A DNA stretch of 48,792 nt from Hydrogenimonas sp. Its GTDB lineage: Bacteria > Campylobacterota > Campylobacteria > Campylobacterales > Hydrogenimonadaceae. The position numbers and the translations under genes are program-made. The DNA is taken from positions 1 to 48,792 of the forward strand of contig JAUUDL010000082.1 of the NCBI GenBank assembly GCA_030826715.1, read 5' to 3'. This document shows positions 36,468 to 47,641 of the stretch, piece by piece. Numbering within the stretch: position 1 is the first letter of the stretch; each line of letters begins with the position of its first letter. The notes beneath the pieces are model-generated. The model made no database searches. It was given only the letters and a program-made list of their open reading frames with translations, and was not told where the DNA came from.

Positions 36468-37438
36468 GATGACACCTCCTCGGCATAGACGAACTTCGTC
36501 AGTTCGGACACCGGTTCCCACGTTCCATTTTCGGCGAAATCGACCGCTTTTTCGATCTCTTCTTCCACTCTCTTTTCGATCGCAGCAGCATCGATTTGCT
36601 CCCACATTCCCTTCTCCTGGAGGTATTTTTGAAACGTGACGATCGGCCCTTTCTTCTTCCAGGATTCTATCTCATCTTTGCTGCGGTATCGATCGGGGTC
36701 AAACATCGAGTGGGCCCGAAAACGGTAGGTCTGGCACTCGAGAAAGATGGGGCCCTTACCCGATCGGACGTGCGCCACCGCTTTTTTGGCGGCATCGTTG
36801 ACTTTGACCACATCCATGCCGTCGACCCGGTGCGCTTCCATCCGGTAGCTTTTGGCCTTTTTGACCAGATCTGTCTCGGATTCGGCTCTTTCGATGTGTG
36901 TCCCCATACCGTAAAGATTGTTTTCACACACGAAGAGTACCGGCAATTCCCACAGTTGCGCCAGGTTCATCGACTCGTGAAACTCCCCTTCCGCGACGGC
37001 GCCGTCACCGAAGAAGCAGACAGTCACCCGGTCACGTCCCATACGCTTGTCCGCCAGGGCGATGCCCACCGCCAGCGGCAGGCCACCACCGACGATCGCG
37101 TATCCGCCGTAGAAGTTCTTCTCTTTGTCGAAAAGGTGCATCGATCCGCCGCGTCCAAGCGAGCACCCCTCCATTTTCCCGTAGAGTTCGGCCATCACCT
37201 TTTCGGGTGGAACGCCTTTCAAGATCGCGTGGCAGTGTTCCCGGTATGTTGCCACCACGCCGTCATCGGGTTCGATGGCATCGATGATGCCCGTCGCTAC
37301 CGCCTCTTCGCCGATATACAGATGTAAGAATCCGCGAATTTTCATTTCGGTATAGAGTTCGGCGCTTTTTTCCTCGAAGCGCCGGCACAGAAGCATCTGA
37401 TAGTAAAACTGTTTCGCTTTTTCCAGACTCAGGCTCAT
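36464..37438 (-). CDS. pdhA: Pyruvate dehydrogenase E1 alpha
   Basis: [54 protein letters not shown] motif [22 protein letters not shown]. Confidence 0.95.
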   Translation of the reverse strand: MSLSLEKAKQFYYQMLLCRRFEEKSAELYTEMKIRGFLHLYIGEEAVATGIIDAIEPDDGVVATYREHCHAILKGVPPEKVMAELYGKMEGCSLGRGGSMHLFDKEKNFYGGYAIVGGGLPLAVGIALADKRMGRDRVTVCFFGDGAVAEGEFHESMNLAQLWELPVLFVCENNLYGMGTHIERAESETDLVKKAKSYRMEAHRVDGMDVVKVNDAAKKAVAHVRSGKGPIFLECQTYRFRAHSMFDPDRYRSKDEIESWKKKGPIVTFQKYLQEKGMWEQIDAAAIEKRVEEEIEKAVDFAENGTWEPVSELTKFVYAEEVSS

Positions 37439-37450
37439 CTTCTTCTCCTC

Positions 37451-39205
37451 CTATTTTTCGAGTGTCGACGTGTCACCGAGCGGCAAGCCGAGCTCCTGCG
37501 CCTTCAAGAGGCGGCGCATAATCTTTCCACTCCGGGTTTTGGGAAGTTCGTCCATGAATTCGATCTCTTTGGGGGCGATCGCCACACCCAGTTTTTTGCG
37601 ACCGAACGCAATCAGTTCACGCCTGAGCTCTTCGCTCGGTTCATACCCTTTTTTAAGCGAAACGAACGCTTTGACGATCTGTCCCGCCACGGGGTCGGGC
37701 TTTCCGATGACACCCGCTTCAGCGACGGCGGGATGCTCCATCAGCGCGCTTTCGACTTCGAAGGGCCCCACCATGTGACCGGAGGTTTTGATGATGTCGT
37801 CGGCGCGTCCAACGAACCAGAAATAGCCATCCTCGTCGCGGTACGCCAGATCACCCGAGATATACCATCCATCGACGAACGAATTTTTGTATTTCTCTTC
37901 ATTGTGCAGATACCCCCTGAACATTGAAGGCCATCCCGGCTTGAGGGCCAGGTCACCCTCTTTGCCGGGTTCGGTGATCACCGTGGCGCTGCCATCCTCG
38001 TTTCGCTGCACAATCGCCGCCTCCACACCAGGGATCGGCCGTCCCATCGAGCCGGGACGGATCGTCTGCGACAGATAGTTGGCGATCATGATACCGCCCG
38101 TCTCCGTCTGCCACCAATTGTCGTGAATCGGCAGTTTCAGTTTCTCCATGCCCCACCAGACCGCTTCGGGGTTGAGAGGCTCTCCGACGCTCTGGATCAA
38201 CCGAAGATTGGAGAGGTCGTACTCTTTAAGCGGATCGACATCCAGCCGCATCAATCGTCTCACCGCCGTGGGAGCGGTGTACCAGACATTGACCTTCTCA
38301 TCCTGCAATATCGAAAACCACCGCTTCGCATCGAACTCCGCTTCGTCCACCACATTGGTAATGCCGTGCAGCCACGGGGCGATAATGCCGTAAGAGGTTC
38401 CTGTAACCCAGCCGGGATCGGCCGTACACCAGAAAACATCATCAGGATGGAAATCGAGGACATAGTAACCGGTGACCCAGTGGGTATAGATCGCTTTGTG
38501 GACATGAATGACCCCCTTGGGCTTGCCGGTCGTTCCGCTGGTGAAGTGCAGCAGCGACATATCTTCCGGATCGGTCGGCTCGATCGTGAACTCTTCGGAA
38601 GCCTCTTCCATCAATTTCGGCAGTGAAAGGACCTTCTCATCCCGATGATCCTTCGCATCGATCAAAAAGATATATTTGAGCCCAGGTACCTGATCGACGA
38701 TCCCTGCAACCTTTTTGCCATAAAGACGTTCGGTTGTAACGAGCCCTTTAGCGTCACCTCCCTGCAGCCGCTGAAGAATCGGTTCGGGGCCGAACTGAGC
38801 GAAGAGCGGACACATGACACTGCGGTTTTTTAAGATTCCCATTACCGCGATATAGAGTTCGGGTACGCGGGGAGAGAGCATATAGATGCGTTCGCCCTTT
38901 TCGAAACCGAGATCTTTGACGACATTGGCGAATTTGTTGGTCAGGTGCTTCATTTCGCCATAGGTGAAGGTTTTACGTTCACCGCTCTTGCCGTGCCAGA
39001 TCAGCGCCGTTTTCTCTCTCAAGGCTCCGTTGGCATGGCGGTCGATCGCCTCGTGGGCAATATTGAGCCCCCCGGAGGAAAGGCCGTCGAAATGTTGACC
39101 CACCTCCTCCCACGAAAAGTTCTTTCGGGCCTCTTCGTAATCGAGGAGATTGGGTTTGACAGGCATCGCAGCCACATCCTTTTCGATCCATCGTTTCGTA
39201 TCCAT
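37451..39205 (-). CDS. acsA: Acetyl-CoA synthetase (AMP-forming acetate--CoA ligase)
   Basis: 584 aa; [71 protein letters not shown]. Confidence 0.93.
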   Translation of the reverse strand: MDTKRWIEKDVAAMPVKPNLLDYEEARKNFSWEEVGQHFDGLSSGGLNIAHEAIDRHANGALREKTALIWHGKSGERKTFTYGEMKHLTNKFANVVKDLGFEKGERIYMLSPRVPELYIAVMGILKNRSVMCPLFAQFGPEPILQRLQGGDAKGLVTTERLYGKKVAGIVDQVPGLKYIFLIDAKDHRDEKVLSLPKLMEEASEEFTIEPTDPEDMSLLHFTSGTTGKPKGVIHVHKAIYTHWVTGYYVLDFHPDDVFWCTADPGWVTGTSYGIIAPWLHGITNVVDEAEFDAKRWFSILQDEKVNVWYTAPTAVRRLMRLDVDPLKEYDLSNLRLIQSVGEPLNPEAVWWGMEKLKLPIHDNWWQTETGGIMIANYLSQTIRPGSMGRPIPGVEAAIVQRNEDGSATVITEPGKEGDLALKPGWPSMFRGYLHNEEKYKNSFVDGWYISGDLAYRDEDGYFWFVGRADDIIKTSGHMVGPFEVESALMEHPAVAEAGVIGKPDPVAGQIVKAFVSLKKGYEPSEELRRELIAFGRKKLGVAIAPKEIEFMDELPKTRSGKIMRRLLKAQELGLPLGDTSTLEK

Positions 39206-39255
39206 GGCGCCACCTTTTTATTCACTGTTTCACATAGTATAATACAAAAAAGTAA
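39206..39255. promoter_or_regulatory. Divergent promoter region between acsA and lplA
   Basis: 50-bp divergent gap containing a plus-strand TATAAT and an overlapping minus-strand AT-rich -10-like sequence (TATTATAC). Confidence 0.5.
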
Positions 39256-40065
39256 ATGAAGGTTAAAGAAATGCTCAAAAAGTGGCGTTACATCGGCATC
39301 GACCAAACGTCGGCGGCATGGAACATGGCGGTCGATGAAGCACTGCTTCGCTGCTACACCCCATCCGATACGCCGCTTTTTCGTCTCTATCGGTGGGAGA
39401 GAGCATTGAGCTTCGGCCGTTTCAGCCATCCAAGCGAGAGTGTCGATACGCACAAGATCGATTCCTTAAACCTGCCGGGTATTCGGCGCATCACCGGCGG
39501 CGGCATTCTTGTTCACGGCGGGGATATCTCATATTCGCTGACCCTTCCATCCGTATTCGCCAAAAAACATGGTGTGAAGAAGAGTTACAAAACCCTTTGC
39601 AGCTTTTTGATCCATTTTTATAAAAACTTGGGGCTCGATGCCCGCTTCGCTTCGGAGTCTGGACTAAAGGAGAGCGCTTCACCTGTCTGCATGGCCGGTC
39701 ATGAAGCCTACGACATAGTGATAGATGGCCGCAAAATCGGAGGAAACGCCCAGCGCCATACCGGAAAAGGGATGCTTCAGCACGGCACGATACCGCTCTT
39801 TTTGGATAGAGCCTTTTTTCAAGGATTGTTTCTGAAAGATTCGGGCCTCGATGAAGCGGTGTCACTCCGGGATTTTGGAATATCTGACGATTTCGATACG
39901 ATAGGCAGGAAGATAAAAGAGGCTTTTATCGATACATTCGGAGCCGAACTCATAGCCGATACGTTGAATGACGAAGAGCATCGGTTGGCCGATTGGTTGA
40001 TGAGAGAAAAATACAGCAAAAAAGTGTGGAATTACGATGGAAAAGAGCCGATACCGAAAGCCTGA
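39256..40065 (+). CDS. lplA: Lipoate--protein ligase family protein
   Basis: NMAVDEALLRCYTPSDTPLFRLYRWERALSFGRF, RRITGGGILVHGGDISYSL, IDGRKIGGNAQRHTGKGMLQHGTIPL. The second ATG (39271) fits the promoter position better. Confidence 0.88.
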   Translation: MKVKEMLKKWRYIGIDQTSAAWNMAVDEALLRCYTPSDTPLFRLYRWERALSFGRFSHPSESVDTHKIDSLNLPGIRRITGGGILVHGGDISYSLTLPSVFAKKHGVKKSYKTLCSFLIHFYKNLGLDARFASESGLKESASPVCMAGHEAYDIVIDGRKIGGNAQRHTGKGMLQHGTIPLFLDRAFFQGLFLKDSGLDEAVSLRDFGISDDFDTIGRKIKEAFIDTFGAELIADTLNDEEHRLADWLMREKYSKKVWNYDGKEPIPKA

Positions 40066-40885
40066 ATGGCTACGCAAAAAAATCGCCCTGAGTCAATTGG
40101 CGTCGATGAGAGAGCACCTTCAAAAAGGAAAGATGCACACGATCTGCGAAGAAGCGCTCTGCCCGAATATGGGGGAATGCTTTTCGAACAATCAGGCGAC
40201 ATTTTTGATATTGGGCAATATCTGCACCCGCGCCTGCACTTTTTGCAACGTTTCCAAAGGGATGCCGATGTTACCCGACCCCCTCGAGCCTGAAAATCTC
40301 GCCGATACCGTCGAAGCACTGGGGCTTTGGCATGTGGTCATCACGAGCCCTACCCGCGACGACCTGCCCGACGGCGGTGCGGCCCACTACTGCCGTGTCG
40401 TCGAAGCGATCAAGGCACGCGATGCGCAGATCCGTGTGGAGTTGCTCATTCCCGATTTCCACGACAAAGAGAAAGAGCTCGAAAAGATCGCTTTCAGCGG
40501 CGCCGAAATCGTAGGGCACAACCTCGAAACGGTCCCGCGTCTCTATCAGATACGAAAAGGGGCGAAATATGAACGATCTTTACGAGTGCTTCAGGATCTG
40601 CACCGGCTCAATCCAGGAGTGCATACCAAAAGCGGAATCATGCTGGGGCTGGGTGAGAGAGACGAAGAGGTGTTGCAACTGATGGAGGAGCTTCTGAATG
40701 TGGAGTGCCGATTGCTCAGCATCGGACAATACCTGACCCCCTCATCCGCCCATACGCCGGTCGTCGAGTATGTCCATCCGGAAAAATTCGACTATTTCAG
40801 ACGAAAGGGGATAGAGATGGGCTTTCGCCACATCAAGAGCTCACCCTACACCCGCAGCAGCTATATGGCGCACGAATATCTTTAG
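40037..40885 (+). CDS. lipA: Lipoyl synthase
   Basis: CEEALCPNMGEC and radical-SAM CTRACTFCNV; 282 aa. Confidence 0.95.
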   Translation: MEKSRYRKPEWLRKKIALSQLASMREHLQKGKMHTICEEALCPNMGECFSNNQATFLILGNICTRACTFCNVSKGMPMLPDPLEPENLADTVEALGLWHVVITSPTRDDLPDGGAAHYCRVVEAIKARDAQIRVELLIPDFHDKEKELEKIAFSGAEIVGHNLETVPRLYQIRKGAKYERSLRVLQDLHRLNPGVHTKSGIMLGLGERDEEVLQLMEELLNVECRLLSIGQYLTPSSAHTPVVEYVHPEKFDYFRRKGIEMGFRHIKSSPYTRSSYMAHEYL

Positions 40886-40893
40886 AAATGATG

Positions 40894-41301
40894 TCACATC
40901 TTGCTCTGAGGTCGAAAAATCTCTATCGACACATCTTTGAAAACCCTATAATGTTTGTCGTTGGCGGTCAAAAGTTTCAACCCAAGTGATGACGCTGTGG
41001 CACCGATCAGCGCATCCGCCAACTGCATCGAATGACTCAAAAAATAGTTTTCGACGAAAAAAAGAGCTTTGGCAGATATCTCTTCATCGATATAAATTGT
41101 CTTGATCTCCCATTCTCTCAACACCTTCTGCAAAATTCGAAGTTCCTCCTTGTTGCGCATCCCTTGTACCAATTCGATATGTGTAACGACGGAAATGTTG
41201 AATCCATCCAGAGCATGAACGGTTTTATAGGCATTTTCATCGCCTCTCATATACCAGATCAATACATCGGTATCGACAAGATATTCACTCTTCAGCAGCA
41301 A
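40894..41301 (-). CDS. vapC: PIN-domain (VapC-like) toxin
   Basis: EYLVDTDVLIWYMRGDENAY..., acidic PIN residues, SMQLADALIGATASSLGLKLLTANDKHYRVF. Confidence 0.9.
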   Translation of the reverse strand: MLLKSEYLVDTDVLIWYMRGDENAYKTVHALDGFNISVVTHIELVQGMRNKEELRILQKVLREWEIKTIYIDEEISAKALFFVENYFLSHSMQLADALIGATASSLGLKLLTANDKHYRVFKDVSIEIFRPQSKM

Positions 41302-41539
41302 ATGAGCGCCCTTTTCTCAATGCACGCACATGTGCCTCAACATCCAAATCCTCTCTGTCTCTCCAGATACCGAACAGATCATCTTTTTCCGCTTTAGGAG
41401 TCTCTTTCCCAACCCCTGCCGCAGAAACGAGTTTCGCTTTCACTTTTCCGCGATAGGTAATAACGATCTCCTCTCCTTTTTCCAATGCATCGAAAAGGAC
41501 GGTCGTCTTGAAACGCAGATCTTTGGCGGTCACGGTCAT
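41285..41539 (-). CDS. Phd/YefM-type antitoxin paired with PIN toxin
   Basis: 84 aa, LRFKTTVLFDALEKGEEIVITYRGKVKAKLV; overlaps the toxin by 17 bp. Confidence 0.85.
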   Translation of the reverse strand: MTVTAKDLRFKTTVLFDALEKGEEIVITYRGKVKAKLVSAAGVGKETPKAEKDDLFGIWRDREDLDVEAHVRALRKGRSFAAEE

Positions 41540-41552
41540 TCGTCATTCCTTT

Positions 41553-41580
41553 AAAGTTTACAATTTAAAGTATAAACTTT
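41553..41580. promoter_or_regulatory. Candidate operator upstream of PIN/antitoxin module
   Basis: Inverted repeat AAAGTTTA (41553-41560) / TAAACTTT (41573-41580) with a -10-like TATACT on the minus strand between and beside the arms. Confidence 0.5.
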
Positions 41581-41596
41581 TAGGCTGAATTTTGAC

Positions 41597-43261
<1,665 letters not shown>

Positions 43262-45175
43262 TTATACCATTTTCAGATAGACGACGCCAAGCGGCGGCAG
43301 GCGGAGCGAAAGCGAATATTCGCGTCCGTGGCATTCGACATTTTCGGCTTCGATGGGATGGGGATTGACGATATCCCATCCTTCGTATTCGCGCCTTTGG
43401 GAGTTGAATATCTCTTTCCATGCACCGCCGTACGGGACGCCGACGCGGTAATTTTCCCGCACCGCATCGGCGAAGTTGCAGATCACCAGCACCGTCTCCT
43501 CCTCGATGTCGCTTTTGCGGATAAAAGCGAGAATGTTGTGCTGATAGTCCCTGTCGTCGATCCATTCGAAACCGTCGTGCTTCTCGTCGTACAGATGCAG
43601 GGCGCGTTCGGTTTTGTAGAGCCCGTTGAGATCGCTGACGAGTTTTTGGATCCCTTTGTGACGTGGATTGTCGAGAAGATGCCAATCGAGGCTCTCCTTG
43701 TAGTTCCATTCGCGCCACTGCGCGATCTCACCCCCCATAAAGAGCAGCTTTTTGCCCGGATGCGCCGTCATGTAGGCAAAGAGCGCGCGGAGGTTGGCGA
43801 ACTTCTGGTTTTCGTCGCCCGGCATTTTGTTGATCAGTGAGCCTTTCATATGGACCACTTCGTCGTGGCTGAGAGGCAGCACGAAATTTTCGTCGAAGGC
43901 GTACCACATGCTGAAGGTGATCTGATGGTGGTGGTGCTGTCGGTGAACCGGATCGAGTTTGAAATATTTGAGGGTATCGTGCATCCATCCCATATTCCAC
44001 TTGAAGCCGAATCCCAGCCCGCCCGTATAGACCGGTCTTGTCACCATCGGATAGGCCGTCGACTCTTCGGCCACCGTGACGATGTCAACGAAAGCGCCGT
44101 AGACCGTTTCGTTGAGCTGCTTGAGAAACTCGATCGCTTCGAGATTTTCGTTGCCGCCATATTTGTTGGGAATCCACTCCCCCTCTTTTCTGGCATAGTT
44201 GAGGTAGAGCATCGACGCCACCGCATCGACGCGGATGCCGTCGACATGGTACTTCTCGAGCCAGTACATCGCGCTCGAAATCAAAAAGGCACGCACTTCG
44301 TTGCGGCCGTAGTTGAAGATCGCGCTCTTCCATTCGGGATGGTACCCGAGCCTCGGATCTGCGTGTTCGTAGAGGCAGGTGCCGTCGAAATTGATGAGCC
44401 CGTGCCCGTCGGTAACGAAATGTGAAGGGACCCAGTCCATGATGACGCCGATGTCGTGGGCGTGCATGATATCCACAAACTGCATGAACTCCTGCGGCGT
44501 GCCGTAGCGCGCGGTGGGTGCGAAATAGCCCGTCACCTGATATCCCCATGAACCCTCGAACGGATATTCGGTGATCGGCATGATCTCGACATGGGTGTAG
44601 TTCATCTGTACCAGATAGTCGGCCAGTTCGTGTGCCGCTTCGAGATAGGTCAACGACCGGTTATCCTCCTCCACTTTCCGCCGCCACGAACCCAGATGCA
44701 CTTCGTAGGTGGCGATCGGTTTGTCGTGGGCGTTGCGGTCTTTGCGAAGATCCATCCAGGTCTCGTCATTCCAGCGGTAATCGTCGATCGACCAGATGCG
44801 TGAAGCTGATTTCGGCGGCTTTTCGGCATATTTGGCGTAAGGATCTGCTTTGTCGAAATGACGCCCGTCGTACCCGACAATGTGGTATTTGTAGGTATCG
44901 CCTTTTTTGGCTCCTTCGATGAACCCCTCCCATATGCCCGAACCGTCGATTCTCATTTTCAACGGATGGGCCATCGGATCGTAGGCGTTGAAATCCCCGA
45001 CCACACTCACTGCGGAGGCGTTGGGCGCCCAGACGGCGAAATAGACACCATCTGCCCCCTCTCTTTTCATCGGGTGGGAGCCCAGTTTGTCGTAGAGCTT
45101 GACATGGGTCCCCTCTTTGAAGAGGTAGATGTCCATATCGCTCAATCGTGTCACATCGTAATGTATCGGTTTCAT
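43262..45175 (-). CDS. glgB: 1,4-alpha-glucan branching enzyme
   Basis: PIHYDVTRLSDMDIYLFKEGTHVKLYDKLGSHP, YHVDGIRVDAVASMLYLNYARKEGEW, VTVAEESTAYPMVTRP, PLSHDEVVHMKGSLINKMPG. Confidence 0.96.
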   Translation of the reverse strand: MKPIHYDVTRLSDMDIYLFKEGTHVKLYDKLGSHPMKREGADGVYFAVWAPNASAVSVVGDFNAYDPMAHPLKMRIDGSGIWEGFIEGAKKGDTYKYHIVGYDGRHFDKADPYAKYAEKPPKSASRIWSIDDYRWNDETWMDLRKDRNAHDKPIATYEVHLGSWRRKVEEDNRSLTYLEAAHELADYLVQMNYTHVEIMPITEYPFEGSWGYQVTGYFAPTARYGTPQEFMQFVDIMHAHDIGVIMDWVPSHFVTDGHGLINFDGTCLYEHADPRLGYHPEWKSAIFNYGRNEVRAFLISSAMYWLEKYHVDGIRVDAVASMLYLNYARKEGEWIPNKYGGNENLEAIEFLKQLNETVYGAFVDIVTVAEESTAYPMVTRPVYTGGLGFGFKWNMGWMHDTLKYFKLDPVHRQHHHHQITFSMWYAFDENFVLPLSHDEVVHMKGSLINKMPGDENQKFANLRALFAYMTAHPGKKLLFMGGEIAQWREWNYKESLDWHLLDNPRHKGIQKLVSDLNGLYKTERALHLYDEKHDGFEWIDDRDYQHNILAFIRKSDIEEETVLVICNFADAVRENYRVGVPYGGAWKEIFNSQRREYEGWDIVNPHPIEAENVECHGREYSLSLRLPPLGVVYLKMV

Positions 45176-45182
45176 ATTTGGC

Positions 45183-46670
45183 TCACTTGTAGTTTTGCAC
45201 ACGCGAAGAGAAGATCGTGTGATAGTAGATCTCTTCGTAGGCTTTCGCCGACGCCATCCAGTCAAACCGCGCTTCCATCGCGCGCTTTTGCATCAGCCGG
45301 TAACTGTCGTGGTCGAAACGGTAGGTGTCGACCGCCCATTTGACGGTATGATAGAGGGCATCGGGCGTGGCCCACTCGAACTTGAAGCCATTGCCCTCTT
45401 TCGTGGCCGGGTCGAAATTGTGGATCGTATCGTCCAGCCCGCCCGTGGCGCGGACGATCGGCAGCGTGCCGTAACGGAGCGAGTAGATCTGATTCAGGCC
45501 GCACGGCTCGAAGAGCGAAGGCATCAAAAAGAGGTCGCTTCCGGCTTCGATCAGATGCGCCACTTCGTTGGAGTAGCCGATATGGCAGGCGAAGCGGTCG
45601 CCGTAGCGCGCGGCCACGTCGCTGAAGAACCCTTCGGCCCACTTCTCTCCGGTTCCGAGCATCACGATTTGCGCATTCATATGGAGCAGACCCTCCATAA
45701 CCGAAGCGATCAGGCCAATCCCTTTCTGTTCGGCGAAACGCCCCACGAATCCGATGAGCGGTACATCCTCCCACACCGGGAGTCCGAAACGCTCCTGCAG
45801 CGCCTTTTTGCAGAGCGCTTTTCCCGACATGTCGTCGATATCGTAATGGGCGGGCAGGTACGGATCGGTCGCCGGATTCCACTCGTCGTAGTCGACGCCG
45901 TTGAGGATGCCATAGAGTTTGTGGCTGTGGGCGCGGATATGTTCATCGAGTCCGAAACCGAACTCCGGCGTCTGGATCTCGTGGGCATACTTTCGGCTCA
46001 CCGTCGTCACCGCATCGGCATGCGCGATCCCCCCTTTGAGTACATTGACGCCGTCGAGCGATTCGAATTCGTGCGGGTTGAAGTGCTCCCACCCGATCTC
46101 CATCACATCCATCGCCCCTTTGAAGAAGATGCCCTGATGCTGAAGATTGTGAATTGTGAGCATCGAGACCGCGTTTTCGAAATGGGAATCGAATGCGTAT
46201 CTGGTCTTCAGCAGTGCCGGCTGTGCCGCAGTGTGCCAGTCGTGGGCGTGGACGACGTCGGGTTTGAAGCCGATCTTTCGGGTCAGCTCCAGCGCCGCCT
46301 TGCTCAAAAAGATGAACCGGTTGTCGTTGTCGGGATAGCTGAAACCATGTTCATCGGCATAGAGGCCGGACCTGCCGTAAAACGCTTCGTAGTCGATGAA
46401 ATAGACCGGCACGTCCGATCCTGGCAGATTGTCTTTGTAGACACCCGCCCAAAGTTCGCCCATCGGCCCCATCGGAACGCCCAGCGGTCCGAGGATGTGC
46501 TCCAGCCCGCTCTTGTCGATCGAGTAGTACCTGGGCATCACGACGATCACGTTGTGGCCCATCTTCGCCAGCGCTTTGGGCAGTGCGCCCGCCACATCGG
46601 CCAGCCCGCCCGTCTTGGCAAACGGCACCACTTCCGATGCGGTAAAAAGTATATTCAGCGGTTCATTCAT
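45183..46670 (-). CDS. glgA: Glycogen synthase
   Basis: MNEPLNILFTASEVVPFAKTGGLADVAGALPKALAKMGHNVIVVMPRYYSI; C-terminal MPSLFEPCGLNQIYSLRYGTLPIVRATGGLDDTI. Confidence 0.96.
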   Translation of the reverse strand: MNEPLNILFTASEVVPFAKTGGLADVAGALPKALAKMGHNVIVVMPRYYSIDKSGLEHILGPLGVPMGPMGELWAGVYKDNLPGSDVPVYFIDYEAFYGRSGLYADEHGFSYPDNDNRFIFLSKAALELTRKIGFKPDVVHAHDWHTAAQPALLKTRYAFDSHFENAVSMLTIHNLQHQGIFFKGAMDVMEIGWEHFNPHEFESLDGVNVLKGGIAHADAVTTVSRKYAHEIQTPEFGFGLDEHIRAHSHKLYGILNGVDYDEWNPATDPYLPAHYDIDDMSGKALCKKALQERFGLPVWEDVPLIGFVGRFAEQKGIGLIASVMEGLLHMNAQIVMLGTGEKWAEGFFSDVAARYGDRFACHIGYSNEVAHLIEAGSDLFLMPSLFEPCGLNQIYSLRYGTLPIVRATGGLDDTIHNFDPATKEGNGFKFEWATPDALYHTVKWAVDTYRFDHDSYRLMQKRAMEARFDWMASAKAYEEIYYHTIFSSRVQNYK

Positions 46671-46741
46671 TTTTCTTCCTTTTTCACTGATGTTACGCAA
46701 ATTGCGTTTTATCATCTCGAAATCTTCGATTTCGAAGCTTC

Positions 46742-46753
46742 GGGGGGGGGGGG
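46742..46753. repeat. G12 homopolymer tract (C12 on the glgA strand)
   Basis: Twelve consecutive G on the plus strand, 72 bp upstream of the glgA ATG. Confidence 0.95.
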
Positions 46754-46781
46754 TGCGGGGGACGGCCAGTCCCCGCCAAAA

Positions 46782-46798
46782 CATGGGCTCTGCCCATG
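46782..46798. repeat. Hairpin (REP-like) copy 2
   Basis: CATGGGC-TCT-GCCCATG followed by CTTTGC; related to the reverse complement of 32722-32746. Confidence 0.6.
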
Positions 46799-46810
46799 CT
46801 TTGCTTCACA

Positions 46811-47641
46811 TCAAATGGTATCCAACAACAGCTTCGCCCCCTCCAAAGAGGCGTTTTCGATCCCGCTCATTTCGATACGCAGATCTTCGCAGCTGGCCGC
46901 GAGGGCGTATTCGCCGATGCGCTCCCTCACCTTCTGTACAACATCGGGATTTTCGGCGATGACGCCGCCGCCGAAAACCACGATCTTTGGATTCAAGAGC
47001 GTCACGACCGTCGCCGTGGCCGATGTCAGCGCTTCGTCGAACATCTCGGCGATACGGCGGCATTTCGGATCGAGGCGAAGGCGCGCCAGATCGGGTGTGC
47101 CGCTGCACCCTTCATGCGCCATCCACTTCTGAAGGCCGCTTCCGGATGTGTAGAGCTCGTAGCAGTTATCCTTTCCGCAGCCGCATCGGAATGGGGCTTT
47201 CTTGTAGGGCACGTGCCCGATCTCGCCGGCCAGACTCCGCCAGCCGTGCAGGATTTCACCCTTTTCTATGATGCCGCTCCCAAGGCCGGTGCCCGCATAA
47301 ATGGCTGCGAGCGACGTTTCGTTCCAGTAGACCGATTCGGCCAGTGCGGCGCAGTTGAGGTCGTTCTCTATGCGCAGCTTGATACCGTATCTGGCCATCG
47401 CGAAGGCTTCGATCTCCGGTTCATCGACCGGAAGGTTCGGCGAGGAGATGATCACCCCGTCGTGGACCTGCCCCGCGAACGAGATCGCGACCGCATCGAT
47501 ATCGCCGTGATTTTCGACCATCGACGCGATAAAAGCGCCAAGCCCCATCGAGTGGCTCGGAATCTTTCCGCACGCTTCCTCTTCTCCGCTCAGCTCGTAG
47601 CGCAGCCAGGTGCCCCCGGCATCGATCGCCAACCGGCTCAC
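46811..47641 (-). CDS. ROK-family sugar kinase (putative glucokinase)
   Basis: MSRLAIDAGGTWLRYEL, AIYAGTGLGSGIIEKGEILHGWRSLAGEIGHV, zinc motif CGCGKDNCYELYTSGSGL; GTG start. Confidence 0.88.
   Translation of the reverse strand: MSRLAIDAGGTWLRYELSGEEEACGKIPSHSMGLGAFIASMVENHGDIDAVAISFAGQVHDGVIISSPNLPVDEPEIEAFAMARYGIKLRIENDLNCAALAESVYWNETSLAAIYAGTGLGSGIIEKGEILHGWRSLAGEIGHVPYKKAPFRCGCGKDNCYELYTSGSGLQKWMAHEGCSGTPDLARLRLDPKCRRIAEMFDEALTSATATVVTLLNPKIVVFGGGVIAENPDVVQKVRERIGEYALAASCEDLRIEMSGIENASLEGAKLLLDTI

Noticed and set aside
40037-40065. 29-bp lplA/lipA overlap as a possible fusion or frameshift
   Set aside because: Both proteins are complete; a long start overlap is more simply explained by translational coupling.
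45195-47132. 645-aa plus-strand ORF spanning the G12 tract
   Set aside because: Antisense to glgA and the ROK kinase; a long open antisense frame is expected in this codon usage and no domain was recognised.
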